64,000 nt of DNA from Sphingopyxis chilensis (lineage in GTDB: Bacteria; Pseudomonadota; Alphaproteobacteria; Sphingomonadales; Sphingomonadaceae). Below the pieces are notes generated by a model. That model made no database searches. It saw only the letters and a program-made list of their open reading frames with translations, and was not told the origin of the DNA. The stretch is taken from NCBI RefSeq assembly GCF_035930445.1, contig NZ_CP142394.1, positions 3,133,501 to 3,197,500 of the forward strand, read 5' to 3'. Both the position numbers and the translations under genes were made by a program. Of the stretch, positions 51,452 through 60,616 are shown in pieces. Numbering within the stretch: position 1 is the first letter of the stretch; each line of letters opens with the position of its first letter.

Positions 51452-52573
51452 ATGAAGCCCGAACTGTCCTTGACCGCCCGTTCGACGTGGCGCGACCCGG
51501 TGCCGGAAAAACCGGCGGGGCCGGGGCGTTTCTTTTGGGCGGGGATCGTCGGGGTGGTCGCGGTCGCCTGTCTCGCCCTCCTCCTGTCGAGCGGACAGCT
51601 TCGCGCGCCAGCCGTCTTCGGCCCCTACAGCGTGTCGGTACCGCTCGATTTCAAGGCTTATGACCCCGAACGCTGGGCGATCATGAACGCCGAAGACTAT
51701 CGGACGGCGCTGAAAATCGATCCGACTCTGCCCGACCCGGCGAGCGTGGGTTACGGCGACGCAACGGCGATGCCTCCCGCCGACCCCGCACTGCTGCGCG
51801 AGGAAGCCTTCGTCGGGCCGCCCGCCAAACCCTATGTCTTTCGCGGGGTTACGGCGCTCGACCGCGAGCGCGCGCATTATTGCCTGACCGCCGCCATCTA
51901 TTACGAGGCCGCGTCCGAGACCGACGACGGAATGCGCGGCGTCGCGCAGACGGTGATCAACCGCGTCCGCCATCCAAGCTTTCCCAACACGGTATGCGGC
52001 GTCGTCTTTCAGGGATCGCAGCGAGCGGGCGTGTGCCAATTCACCTTCAGCTGCGACGGCGCGATGGCGCGCGCGCCCGAACGGCGCAACTGGCTGCGTG
52101 CGAGTCGGGTCGCGTCGGCGGCGCTCGGCGGCACCGTCTTCCCCAAGGTCGGGCTCGCAACGCATTATCACACGCAAGCGATCTGGCCGCGCTGGGGCAA
52201 GAGCCTGGTGATGACCAACATCGTCGGCGCTCATATCTTTCACCGTTGGCGCGGCCGCTGGGGTATGCCCGATGCGTTTCGCGCGCCCTATCCGGGCCGC
52301 GAGCCGGTTCCGGGCCCCTACCTCCCGCTTGCGCAGCAACTGGCGATCCTCAAGGGCCAGGGCCTCGCCCCCGGTGCCGGGCCCGCGCCGATGCTCGCCG
52401 GCCCCGCCGCGTCGCTGCCCGATGTCGCCCCGGCGCCGCTGCCCGGCGCGATGACGTCCCCGGCAACGGTTCCGCCGCCGCCTGCCGCAGCGCCGACCTA
52501 TACCGACCCGCGGCTCAACCAGTCGGGCCAGATCCGCGAGGAATTCAGCAAGAGCGGAGAGTGGAAAGACTGA
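51452..52573 (+). CDS. SleB-type cell wall hydrolase
   Basis: A 373-residue protein with a membrane helix near residues 25-45 (FFWAGIVGVVAVACLALLL) and a Hydrolase_2/SleB domain around residues 145-270: LTAAIYYEAASETDDGMRGV, VINRVRHPSFPNTVCGVVFQ and GVCQFTFSCDG. Such enzymes cut glycan strands, acting as lytic transglycosylase-like hydrolases in non-sporing alphaproteobacteria. The C-terminal 100 residues are Pro/Ala-rich. The ATG at 51452 was chosen over a TTG 93 bases upstream because the extra residues are basic and unlike the family, though no strong ribosome binding site is visible. Confidence 0.88.
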   Translation: MKPELSLTARSTWRDPVPEKPAGPGRFFWAGIVGVVAVACLALLLSSGQLRAPAVFGPYSVSVPLDFKAYDPERWAIMNAEDYRTALKIDPTLPDPASVGYGDATAMPPADPALLREEAFVGPPAKPYVFRGVTALDRERAHYCLTAAIYYEAASETDDGMRGVAQTVINRVRHPSFPNTVCGVVFQGSQRAGVCQFTFSCDGAMARAPERRNWLRASRVASAALGGTVFPKVGLATHYHTQAIWPRWGKSLVMTNIVGAHIFHRWRGRWGMPDAFRAPYPGREPVPGPYLPLAQQLAILKGQGLAPGAGPAPMLAGPAASLPDVAPAPLPGAMTSPATVPPPPAAAPTYTDPRLNQSGQIREEFSKSGEWKD

Positions 52574-52615
52574 TATTTTCGGCCTAGGCTTCGCGTATCA
52601 GCATGGGAGGCCAGG

Positions 52616-53002
52616 ATGGGGCATGTCAAAGGCATCGGCGGACTGTTTTTCCGGGCGCGCGCGCCCGAAGCACTCGCCCTTTGGTATCGCGAGCGGCTCG
52701 GCGTCGGCGGCGGATGCAGCGCCGACGACAGCGTGCCGCCGAACCAGTGGGTCTGGAACGTCGCCGCCGGTCCGCTGGTCTTTGCGCCCTTCAAGGCTGA
52801 CACCGATTATTTCGCCGCCGATCGCCAGTTCATGATCAACCTGCGCGTCGACGACCTCGACGCCGTGCTGGCGCCGTTTCGCGAGGCGGGCGAGGAAATC
52901 ATCACGAAGGACGAATGGGATGACCCCGCGATCGGCCGCTTCGCGCGCGTCCACGATCCCGACGGCAATCCGATCGAGCTTTGGGAGCCCCCGAAAAGCT
53001 GA
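52616..53002 (+). CDS. VOC (glyoxalase/bleomycin-resistance)-fold protein
   Basis: A 128-residue protein with two beta-alpha-beta-beta-beta units: GGLFFRARAPEALALWYRER at the start and INLRVDDLDAVLAPFREAGE plus DPDGNPIELWEPP at the end. The terminal Glu of IELWE fits a metal ligand in this superfamily. Substrate prediction is not possible. The ATG at 52616 has GGGAGG a few bases upstream. It follows the SleB-type gene by 42 bases and converges on the HerA-like gene over a repeat hairpin. Confidence 0.88.
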   Translation: MGHVKGIGGLFFRARAPEALALWYRERLGVGGGCSADDSVPPNQWVWNVAAGPLVFAPFKADTDYFAADRQFMINLRVDDLDAVLAPFREAGEEIITKDEWDDPAIGRFARVHDPDGNPIELWEPPKS

Positions 53003-53006
53003 CATC

Positions 53007-53032
53007 GTCATCCCGGCGGAGGCCGGGGTGAC
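53007..53032. repeat. Solo family-B hairpin between convergent genes
   Basis: GTCATCCCGGC-gga-GGCCGGGGTGAC (53007-53032), with GTCA/TGAC ends like the composite element at 5870-5946. It could serve as a bidirectional terminator for the VOC and HerA-like genes. Confidence 0.6.
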
Positions 53033-53040
53033 AATGGTCC

Positions 53041-54753
53041 CTATCTGCCCTGGCTGCGCCAGCGCTTGACGACGCGCTCGAGGATTTCGGCCTCGCCGCC
53101 CGTCTCGCGCCATAGCTTCGAAAAGAGCGGATCGCTCGACGCCGGCCGCTTTTCTTCCTCGAGCGTGTCGAGATGCACACGGATCGGGATCGACACGCCT
53201 TCGCCGCAGATGATGCATTCGCGGTTGCGCAGCGCCGGGATCGAATCGATGAAGCCGCGCGCGCCCTCGGGCATCGCGGCTTTCACGAAATGCTGGTCGC
53301 GCTCGTTGTTGAGACGCATCGAGATGATCGTGCCGCACTGCGACAGCACGCCTTCGGCCAGATCCGACGGACGCTGGGTGATCAGGCCCAGCGACACGCC
53401 ATATTTGCGGCCTTCTTTTGCGATCCGCTCGAGGATCTTGCGGACCGCCTGCCCCGTCCCGACGTCTTTCGACGGGATGTAGCGGTGCGCTTCCTCGCAG
53501 ACGAGCAGGATCGGACGCTGCGGCTCGCCGCGCGACCAGATCGCATAGTCGAAGGTCAGGCGCGACAGCACCGCGACGACGACGCCGGTGATGTCGGAGG
53601 GCACGCCCGACACGTCGATGATCGAGATCGGGCGGCCGTCCGACGGCAGGCGGAATATCTTGCCAAGGAAATTCGCCATCGTGTCGGCGACGAGCATGCC
53701 CGAGAACATGAAATTATAGCGCGGGTCGGCGCGCATTTCCTCGATCTTGCCCTTGATACGCATGAAGGGCGCCGACGAGGTCGCCTTGTCGAGCTTGCCC
53801 ATTTCGTTGGTGAGGATGTTGAGCAGGTCGGAAAGCAGGTAGGGAATCGGCGAGTCGACCGTGATCTTGGTCATGCCTTCGGCGAGCCGGTTCTTGGTGC
53901 GCGCCTGCAGCAGGCAGCGCGCGAGCACGTCGCAATCGGCCTGGCGGTCACGCCCTTCGGCGGTGACGAAGACTTCGCAATGCTCCTCGAAATTCATCAG
54001 CCAATAGGGCATGGCGAGATTGTCGACGTCGAAAAGCGCGCCGGTGCCCTTGAAGGCGGCCGAATATTCACCGTGCGGGTCGATCATCACGATATGCCCC
54101 TGCGGGGCGAGCTCGCAAATCTTGTGGAGGATCAGCGCCGCACTCGTCGACTTGCCCGTACCGGTCGATCCGAGCAGCGCGAAATGCTTGCCGAGCATCG
54201 CATCGACATAAAGCGAGCCGCGAATATCCTTGGTCGGATAGACGGTGCCGATTTCGACGTGCGCGCGCTCGTCGGCGGCGTATATCTGCTTGAGGTCGGC
54301 GCTGGTCGCCGCGAAGACCTGGCTGCCCGGAATCGGATAGCGGGTGACGCCGCGCCGGAAATTGTGGATGCGCCCGGTGATTTTTTCCTCTTCGCCTTCG
54401 CCGAGGAAGTCGATCGTCGCGACGATCAGGCCCTCGCCGCGCGTGTCGAGTTGCTGGTCGCGGATGCTCGCGATCAACCAGATGTTGCCGACGCGGACCT
54501 TGACCTGCGCCCCGACCTGGCCCGCCATTGCCACCGCCGCATCGTTCGACGCCGCCAATTTGCCGATGATCGCCGAATCGAGCAGGATGCGCGAAGCCGA
54601 GCCCGAAATATCGACGACTTCGCCGATCATCAGGTCGTCGCGATGATGGTTGGTCACCGGCGCGACCGGCGCCGCCACGCCGCCGCCCGCCAGGCGGACG
54701 TGCTGTGCCGCTGTCAGATCCCCGGCGCCGAATCCGCCACCTTGCATGTCCAT
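53041..54753 (-). CDS. HerA-like ATP-binding helicase/translocase (DUF87)
   Basis: A 570-residue P-loop ATPase of the HerA/FtsK superfamily. The N-terminal HAS-barrel region (MIGEVVDISGSASRILLDS) is followed by Walker A GSTGTGKSTSAALI, VMIDPHGEYSAAF, and the second-half motifs LVCEEAHRYIPSK and GLITQRPSDLAEGVLSQCG. Bacterial HerA proteins form hexamers that translocate DNA, some with NurA nuclease. No nuclease gene is adjacent here. The ATG at 54753 follows GGGCGGAT; the upstream frame is not typical of the family. Confidence 0.88.
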   Translation of the reverse strand: MDMQGGGFGAGDLTAAQHVRLAGGGVAAPVAPVTNHHRDDLMIGEVVDISGSASRILLDSAIIGKLAASNDAAVAMAGQVGAQVKVRVGNIWLIASIRDQQLDTRGEGLIVATIDFLGEGEEEKITGRIHNFRRGVTRYPIPGSQVFAATSADLKQIYAADERAHVEIGTVYPTKDIRGSLYVDAMLGKHFALLGSTGTGKSTSAALILHKICELAPQGHIVMIDPHGEYSAAFKGTGALFDVDNLAMPYWLMNFEEHCEVFVTAEGRDRQADCDVLARCLLQARTKNRLAEGMTKITVDSPIPYLLSDLLNILTNEMGKLDKATSSAPFMRIKGKIEEMRADPRYNFMFSGMLVADTMANFLGKIFRLPSDGRPISIIDVSGVPSDITGVVVAVLSRLTFDYAIWSRGEPQRPILLVCEEAHRYIPSKDVGTGQAVRKILERIAKEGRKYGVSLGLITQRPSDLAEGVLSQCGTIISMRLNNERDQHFVKAAMPEGARGFIDSIPALRNRECIICGEGVSIPIRVHLDTLEEEKRPASSDPLFSKLWRETGGEAEILERVVKRWRSQGR

Positions 54754-54850
54754 ATATCCGCCCCGCCTATTGTGGTCCCGGCTCGCCCTATCGCAGACGA
54801 GGGTAAATAGGCCGTGAACTTTGGGCGAAAAGCGGCTGACGAGAACGGGG

Positions 54851-55624
54851 CTAGCGGCGGCGGAAAATCGCCGAAGCGGCGTAGCCGAGCACCAGCGACA
54901 ACAGCACCGCGGACAGGCCGTAAAGAAAGCCGTGGCGCTCCGCCGCGAGCGCCACGAAGCGTTCGAACCCGGCCTTGCGGATCTGGACGTCGCGCGATGC
55001 AACCGCAAGCACGCGGCCGCGGCTGATCAGATAGGTTTCGGCGCGATAGGTCCCCACCGGAACGCGGGCGGGCACGGGGATGCGCGCGCGATAGAGCACG
55101 CCTTCGGTAATTTCGACCGCAGCGGGGTTTTCGACGAAGAGGCCCGCGCGGCGATAGAGGTCGATGAGTCCCGCCTCGAACCGCTCGAGCGTCTTTGCCT
55201 CGGAAAATTGGGTCGGCGACATCGACAGATTGGCAAGGCCGAGCTCGAAAATCGCCGCGGTCCGTTCATCGACCAACTTGTCGATCGGGCGCGACGATCC
55301 GATCGCGTAGAAGCTCGGCGAAGTGCGCAGGCGGATGCTGCTGGCATTGACCCATATTCCCGCGACGCGGCGCTTTTCGCGTAGCACTATCGGCCGCACC
55401 GGGCCCTTGAGAACGACGACGATATCGGCGCGGTCGTCGGGCAGGCGCTGCCCCGGATAGAGGATCGCGCCGAACAGCAGCAGTTCCTCGCCCGTGAAGC
55501 TGTACTGGATGTCGATCGCGCGGCTCGACACATCGGGGACGAGCCGCGGGTCGGCGGCGCCCGCCGCGGTCGCCGGGAGCAGCGCCAGTGCGAATGCGAG
55601 GATCAGGGCGCGTGCAGCGGTCAT
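54851..55624 (-). CDS. TIGR02186-like exported protein with C-terminal membrane helix
   Basis: A 257-residue protein. It has a signal peptide (LILAFALALLPATAAGA), a beta-rich extracytoplasmic domain (VPDVSSRAIDIQYSFTGEEL, DIVVVLKGPVRPIVLREKRR, GTYRAETYLISRGRVLAVAS), and a C-terminal transmembrane helix (FLYGLSAVLLSLVLGYAASA). This fits the TIGR02186 type, conserved in alphaproteobacteria and genetically linked to TauE/SafE permeases. Its ATG overlaps the permease stop by ATGA, so the two are translationally coupled. A periplasmic partner role for the permease is inferred. Confidence 0.8.
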   Translation of the reverse strand: MTAARALILAFALALLPATAAGAADPRLVPDVSSRAIDIQYSFTGEELLLFGAILYPGQRLPDDRADIVVVLKGPVRPIVLREKRRVAGIWVNASSIRLRTSPSFYAIGSSRPIDKLVDERTAAIFELGLANLSMSPTQFSEAKTLERFEAGLIDLYRRAGLFVENPAAVEITEGVLYRARIPVPARVPVGTYRAETYLISRGRVLAVASRDVQIRKAGFERFVALAAERHGFLYGLSAVLLSLVLGYAASAIFRRR

Positions 55625-56529
55625 TGCACCGTGTAGATTTCGTCGGGGCGGATGAAGAGATCGACCGCCATCCGCGCCGCGACGAGGAGCACGATGACCG
55701 CGAGCGCCATGCGCAGATATTCGGGCTTCACCCGCTGCGCGAAGCGCGCGCCGATCTGCGCGCCGGTGACGCTGCCGAGCAGCAGCAGCCCGGCGAGCAC
55801 GATATCGACCGCCCCCGTCGTTAGCGCGTGGACCATCGTCGTCGCGATCGTCACGAACAATATCTGGAACAGCGACGTGCCGACGACGACCTGCGTTCCC
55901 ATGCCGAGCAGGAAGATCATCGCGGGCACCATGATGAAGCCGCCGCCGACGCCGAGCAGCATCGTCAATATGCCGACCACCATGCCGAGGATCAGCGGCG
56001 CAAGCGGCGAGATATAGAGGCCCGAGCGATAGAAGCGCCAACGCAGCGGCAGGTTCGCGACCATCGGGTGGTGGCGCCGCTTGCGCGCGGGCGCGGGCAG
56101 CCCGGCGCGCATGGTGCGCAGCGCGCCCAAAGCTTCGCGCGCCATGATCCCGCCGACCGAGCCGAGCAGGACGACATAGAGGATGTTGATCACCGTATCG
56201 ATCTGGCCCCACGCCGTGAGCAGTTCGAACAATCCCGCGCCGACCAGCGAGCCGAGCAGGCCGCCGGCGACGAGCACCGCCCCCATGCGCAGGTCGACCC
56301 CGCCGCGTTCGAGATGCGCGAGCGCGCCCGACACGCTGGCGCCGGTCACCTGCGTCGCGGCCGACGCCGCCGCGACCGTGGGCGGAATGCCATAGAAGAT
56401 AAGCAGCGGCGTCGTCAGGAAGCCGCCGCCGACGCCGAACATGCCCGACAGGAACCCCACCCCGCCGCCCAGCAGGATGATGACCAGCGCATTGACCGAG
56501 AGATTGGCGACTGGAAGATAAAGATCCAC
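55621..56529 (-). CDS. TauE/SafE (TSUP) family permease
   Basis: A 302-residue inner-membrane permease with two repeats, each with the Gly-rich TSUP motif: GGGVGFLSGMFGVGGGFLTT and ILTMLLGVGGGFIMVPAMIF. About eight helices are expected. The family moves sulfite, sulfonates or other small anions. No ATG is available; I use the GTG at 56529, which gives a start (VDLYLPVANLSVNALVIILL) close to the first helix and has GGGG in front. A GTG at 56583 would add 18 residues without a binding site. It is coupled by ATGA to the TIGR02186-like gene. Confidence 0.88.
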   Translation of the reverse strand: MDLYLPVANLSVNALVIILLGGGVGFLSGMFGVGGGFLTTPLLIFYGIPPTVAAASAATQVTGASVSGALAHLERGGVDLRMGAVLVAGGLLGSLVGAGLFELLTAWGQIDTVINILYVVLLGSVGGIMAREALGALRTMRAGLPAPARKRRHHPMVANLPLRWRFYRSGLYISPLAPLILGMVVGILTMLLGVGGGFIMVPAMIFLLGMGTQVVVGTSLFQILFVTIATTMVHALTTGAVDIVLAGLLLLGSVTGAQIGARFAQRVKPEYLRMALAVIVLLVAARMAVDLFIRPDEIYTVQ

Positions 56530-56635
56530 GAAGGCCCCAAATGCGTATCGACGATACCGGAACGGCGGCGATTCCGCGGACACTAGACCATTTTTGCGGC
56601 ACGGGGAATCGGCCGCGACGGCTATTTTTTCACGA

Positions 56636-57775
56636 TCAGAAGTCGGCGGCGAGGGTCAGCGCAAGGCCGCTTTCGGGTGTCGCGTCGCCAGCGACGCGCT
56701 GGCGCCAGTCGAGCGCGATGCGGCTGCCTTCGCCGACATCGGGCAGGCGCAGCGTCAGCCGCGGCCCGACATCGACGCGCGCCGCGCCGGGCTGCACCGC
56801 GCCCGCTGCGAGCGCGCCGAGCCGCAACGAGGTTTCGCCCGCTCCGAGCCGGCGGTCGACAAGGATCGCGCCGTCGGCAAAGCCGTCACGCCGCCGCGCC
56901 CCGACGACGCCCGCCTGCGCATAAGCGTCGAGCCGGAACCCGGCGGGTAAAGCAACGTCGGACACCCCGCCGCCAGCCATCACGGCAAGCGCGCTACGCC
57001 CCTCCCTTCCCGCGGCAACGCGCTGCTCGATAGCCACATCGACCGGCAGATTTGCAAGCGGCGCGAGCGCGAGGCCGAATGCGACCTCGCGCTGCGCGGG
57101 ACGCTGCACCGCGACCGTGGCGCGGCCATAGGCGCGCACGCGGCCGGTTTCGCCGAAACCATAGGCGAGCCGAAGGCCGGCCTGGCTACCGCCGAGCTGG
57201 CTCGCGGCGCCGAGCGCGTCCGGGGTACCCCCCGACCCGTCGCGCAAATAGAGCCAGCCGCCGAGCGACCAACCCGAAAGCTGCCGCCGGATCCAGAATG
57301 GCTCCCCCTGCCCCGGATCGGCGCGCGCGGCGGGCGAAAACGGAAACCATTGCGTTTCGTGCGAACCGACCGCCGAGCGGACGACGCCGCCCGGCCGCGG
57401 CGGCAGCAAGCGCGCCATCAACGCGAAGCGAAGGCTGTGGCGATCCGCACCAAGGTCGTCTGCGGGAGGCTCTCCGGCCGCCTCGAACTCTGCCGCAAAC
57501 GAAGGCCGCACGGCCAAATCCGCGCTCGCGGACGCGCGCCCCGGCATTGCAGCCACGCCAAGCGCACCGACGGAGGGCGCCGGACGTTCGGGAAGGCGGC
57601 CTCCCTCCGCGAAGGGCGAAGGCGGAGCCCAGCGCGCGGGCATGGCATCTCGCGGCACCGACATGGCGGGATTCCAGACCATCATGATCCTGAGAGCGGT
57701 CCAGCCACCGACGCACAGCAACAGGAAGCGCAGCGGCGGGGCGCCGCGGGGCGCATCGACGCGGCGCGCCATCAT
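56636..57775 (-). CDS. Putative outer-membrane beta-barrel partner of a glycosyltransferase
   Basis: A 379-residue protein with an N-terminal hydrophobic leader (PLRFLLLCVGGWTALRIMMV), a Pro-rich region, and a C-terminal half of alternating residues (WSLGGWLYLRDGSG, AGLRLAYGFGETGRVRAYGR, AFGLALAPLANLPVDVAIEQ) ending in a terminal Phe (LALTLAADF), as in outer-membrane barrels. I do not recognise a named family. Its start overlaps the glycosyltransferase stop by ATGA, recalling the NfrA/NfrB phage-N4 receptor pair of enterobacteria. It may help export a polysaccharide; this is inference. Confidence 0.65.
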   Translation of the reverse strand: MMARRVDAPRGAPPLRFLLLCVGGWTALRIMMVWNPAMSVPRDAMPARWAPPSPFAEGGRLPERPAPSVGALGVAAMPGRASASADLAVRPSFAAEFEAAGEPPADDLGADRHSLRFALMARLLPPRPGGVVRSAVGSHETQWFPFSPAARADPGQGEPFWIRRQLSGWSLGGWLYLRDGSGGTPDALGAASQLGGSQAGLRLAYGFGETGRVRAYGRATVAVQRPAQREVAFGLALAPLANLPVDVAIEQRVAAGREGRSALAVMAGGGVSDVALPAGFRLDAYAQAGVVGARRRDGFADGAILVDRRLGAGETSLRLGALAAGAVQPGAARVDVGPRLTLRLPDVGEGSRIALDWRQRVAGDATPESGLALTLAADF

Positions 57776-59196
57776 CGTGCCACCCGCCGCGCCAGAACCT
57801 CCTCATGCACCGGCTCGCTTCGGGGATGGTCGGTCTTGTCCCACACCACCTCGCCCGATCGCAGCATCCGCCAGTAAAGGATGATGGCGCGCCGTGCGGC
57901 AAGAATCGCGACCACATTCGAGAAAAAGGCGCGCGGTATCGCAGCCATCGCCTCGCCGGGGCCATACCATCGCGCGGTGAAATGCCCGCGCATTCCAAGC
58001 CGCCAGCAGAGCAGCAACAGGTTGAAGGTCAGGAGCAGCCGCAAGCCGTCACCCAGAAGGATCGCATCCCAGCCCAGAACCAGCCGCCCCGCCACACCCA
58101 GTAGCGCCACGACGGCCCCCGCATAAGCGGCGAGGAGAATGAGCGAGGCCAGCGGCGCACGCCGATCGCGCCACAGCATCCAGCGCGCGAGCCACGCGCG
58201 ACCTGCGGGAAGGCCGGGCACCTTGCGCCGCGAACCCGGCCAGCCGAGGTGATCCCATCCGGCGAGCGCGATTCCCGCAATCCAGCGCGATTTCTGCCGC
58301 ACCGCCTTTTCGATTTCGCCGGGAAAGGCACCCCGCGAGACGATCCTATCGCCCGCCGGCCCGGCCGTGTCGACGAAACGCGTTCCGAGGCCATAGGTGC
58401 CGATCAACATGCCGATCTCATAATCTTCGGTCAGGCTGTCGCAGCGAAACGGCTCGCCGCCGCGTTCGATCGCCAACAGCGCCAGTGCGCTTCGCGTCAG
58501 CGCGCAACCGACGCCCGCCGACGGCAACGGCAGGCCAAGGCTCGAGCGAACGGCCAGCTCCTTGCCATGCGCCTCGGCAAATTCGTCCGCATAATGACCG
58601 CCGATCCAGCGTTCCTTGTGCGCGATCAAGGGCATGACGGGGATTTGCACCATGGCATGCTCGCCAAGATGGCGGCGATAGAGCTGAAGCTCGTCGGGAT
58701 GCACATGGTCCTCGGCATCGTGAAGGACGATCGCGGCGAAGCGCATGCCCTCGGCGCGTTCGTCCTCGCCAAGCGCCGCCCAGAGCCGGTTGAGATTGTC
58801 GCCCTTGGTCGTCGGCCCCTCGCGGCTGCCGATCACCAACCGCAGCCGCCGGTCGCGCGCGACCAGCGGCGACACGGCGAACAGCGTCGCGGCGTCGTTG
58901 GGGTAGCAGCCGACATAAAGCCGGAAATCCTCCCCTTGCCACGCCGCCATAGTCCGATGCAGCATCGCCGGAAGCACTTCGGCTTCGTCCCACGCCGGCA
59001 CGAAGATCGCAAAGCGTCCGTCGATTGGCGGGGCATCGGGCGCCGGCGCCGGGTCACGGCGGCGCGTCGCCAGCCACAAGGCGTCGAACAGCAGATCGTC
59101 GAGCCCGATCAGCAATATTCCCACCGATGCGAACAGCATCAGTTCATGACCGGCGCCGAACACCAGCCATTCCAGCCATGCGGTCGACAGCTCCAA
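57772..59196 (-). CDS. Membrane-embedded family 2 glycosyltransferase (NfrB/BcsA-like)
   Basis: A 474-residue processive-type GT2. An N-terminal helix (GHELMLFASVGILLIGLDDL) precedes the catalytic domain with FAIFVPAWDEAEVLPAML, the DAED metal-binding motif, a TED acid-base motif (SLTEDYEIG) and the QKSRW (QxxRW) motif, followed by several C-terminal helices. It should polymerise or transfer a sugar at the inner membrane. The start is a TTG at 59196, since no suitable ATG precedes helix 1; this is uncertain. It is coupled by ATGA to the barrel-like gene. Confidence 0.85.
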   Translation of the reverse strand: MELSTAWLEWLVFGAGHELMLFASVGILLIGLDDLLFDALWLATRRRDPAPAPDAPPIDGRFAIFVPAWDEAEVLPAMLHRTMAAWQGEDFRLYVGCYPNDAATLFAVSPLVARDRRLRLVIGSREGPTTKGDNLNRLWAALGEDERAEGMRFAAIVLHDAEDHVHPDELQLYRRHLGEHAMVQIPVMPLIAHKERWIGGHYADEFAEAHGKELAVRSSLGLPLPSAGVGCALTRSALALLAIERGGEPFRCDSLTEDYEIGMLIGTYGLGTRFVDTAGPAGDRIVSRGAFPGEIEKAVRQKSRWIAGIALAGWDHLGWPGSRRKVPGLPAGRAWLARWMLWRDRRAPLASLILLAAYAGAVVALLGVAGRLVLGWDAILLGDGLRLLLTFNLLLLCWRLGMRGHFTARWYGPGEAMAAIPRAFFSNVVAILAARRAIILYWRMLRSGEVVWDKTDHPRSEPVHEEVLARRVAR

Positions 59197-59217
59197 TATG
59201 CTAGCCCCGCGCCCCCC

Positions 59218-59234
59218 GATGACCTAATGTCATC
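59218..59234. promoter_or_regulatory. Short palindrome between glycosyltransferase and nhaA
   Basis: GATGAC-ctaat-GTCATC, in the 137-base divergent gap. It is a candidate operator for one of the two divergent genes; no regulator is identifiable nearby, and a short palindrome can occur by chance. Confidence 0.3.
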
Positions 59235-59333
59235 CGTACCTATAGTGCTAGTGAATGGAGACGGTTTGTAAAGTCGGCGCCATTCCGCCGGTTATTGTCA
59301 AACTGACTGACGAAATAAGGAAATAGCTTACCC

Positions 59334-60608
59334 ATGACTCGCAGTTTTCCGCCCCGTTCTGCATTGCGTGATTTTCTGGAGAGCGAGAGTGCCGGCGGCA
59401 TGCTGCTCATTTTCGCCGCCATTTTGGCGATGATTGTCGCCAATTCGGCATTCGCCGAGACGTATGAGCACGCGATTCACGCGGTGACCGGCCCGGTACT
59501 CACCGACAAGCTCGGCCCGATGACCGTTCACCTGTGGATCAACGACGGGTTGATGGCGGTGTTTTTCCTGCTCGTCGGGCTGGAGATCAAGCGCGAGTTC
59601 GTTGATGGGCGGCTGGCGAGCTGGGACCGGCGGCGGTTGCCGTTCATCGCTGCGGCGGCCGGTATGGCGGTGCCAGCCGCGCTCTACATGCTTTTCGCCG
59701 GAAAAGAGCCGGGGCTGGCGCAGGGTTGGGCGATCCCGGCGGCGACCGACATCGCTTTTGCGATGGGGGTGCTCGCGCTGCTCGGCAAGCGCGCGCCGAC
59801 GTCGCTCAAGCTGTTCCTCGTCACCGTCGCGATCGTCGACGACATGGGCGCGGTCGCGATCATCGCGCTTTTTTACACGGCCGAGATCAACATGGCCGCG
59901 CTCGGCGCCGCGGCGGCGATCCTCGCCCTCATGTTCGTGATGAACCGTTCGGGGGTGAAGAGCCTCATCCTCTACCTGCTGATGTTCCTCCTTCTCTGGT
60001 ATGCGATGCTGCTGTCGGGCGTCCATGCGACGATCGCGGGCGTACTCGCCGCGATGGCGATTCCGTTCGAGCGCACCCCGGGCGCACCCGACAGCCGAAC
60101 GTCGCCGCTGCACCGGCTCGAACATGCGCTGCACCCCTGGGTGGCCTTCGCGATCGTGCCTTTGTTCGGCTTCGCCAACGCCGGGGTCGATATTCGAGGG
60201 CTCGGGATCGACCAGATTTTCGCGCCCTTGCCGCTCGGTATCGCTGCAGGCCTGTTCCTCGGCAAGCAAGTCGGCATTTTCGGCAGCGTCTGGCTTTCGG
60301 TCAAACTCGGCATCGCGGGAAGGCTGCGCGGCGCGACATGGCTGCAGGTCTATGGCGTCGCAATGCTGTGCGGGATCGGCTTCACGATGAGCCTGTTCAT
60401 CGGCGGGCTGGCCTTTCCCGGCGACGCGCTGCTCGTCGAGGAAGCGAAGATCGGCATTCTGATGGGATCGCTGGTGGCCGCGCTCGTGGGCTTTGCCGTC
60501 CTGCGCTTCGCCCCGCTTCATCCGCAGCATAGCGCGGTCGAAAGCGCCTCGAACGGGGAAATCGCCGCCGACGGCGACGTCCGCGACACGTCCGAAGGCC
60601 AGGGCTAG
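59334..60608 (+). CDS. nhaA: Na+/H+ antiporter NhaA
   Basis: A 424-residue inner-membrane antiporter that exchanges Na+ for H+ for pH and salt homeostasis. The 12-helix pattern is clear, with the ion-binding Asp pair in TVAIVDDMGA (residues 169-170) and Asp139 in ATDIAFAMG. The start MTRSFPPRSALRDFLESESA is typical. AAGGA lies about 12 bases before the ATG. The tail is acidic (ADGDVRDTSEGQG). It ends nine bases before the next gene, which may be cotranscribed. Confidence 0.98.
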   Translation: MTRSFPPRSALRDFLESESAGGMLLIFAAILAMIVANSAFAETYEHAIHAVTGPVLTDKLGPMTVHLWINDGLMAVFFLLVGLEIKREFVDGRLASWDRRRLPFIAAAAGMAVPAALYMLFAGKEPGLAQGWAIPAATDIAFAMGVLALLGKRAPTSLKLFLVTVAIVDDMGAVAIIALFYTAEINMAALGAAAAILALMFVMNRSGVKSLILYLLMFLLLWYAMLLSGVHATIAGVLAAMAIPFERTPGAPDSRTSPLHRLEHALHPWVAFAIVPLFGFANAGVDIRGLGIDQIFAPLPLGIAAGLFLGKQVGIFGSVWLSVKLGIAGRLRGATWLQVYGVAMLCGIGFTMSLFIGGLAFPGDALLVEEAKIGILMGSLVAALVGFAVLRFAPLHPQHSAVESASNGEIAADGDVRDTSEGQG

Positions 60609-60616
60609 GCCAGGAC

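Noticed and set aside
54754..55008. Longer N-terminus for the HerA-like ATPase
   Set aside because: The upstream 85 codons are Arg/Ser/Cys-rich, lie opposite other sequence and are unlike the family, which begins near the HAS-barrel.
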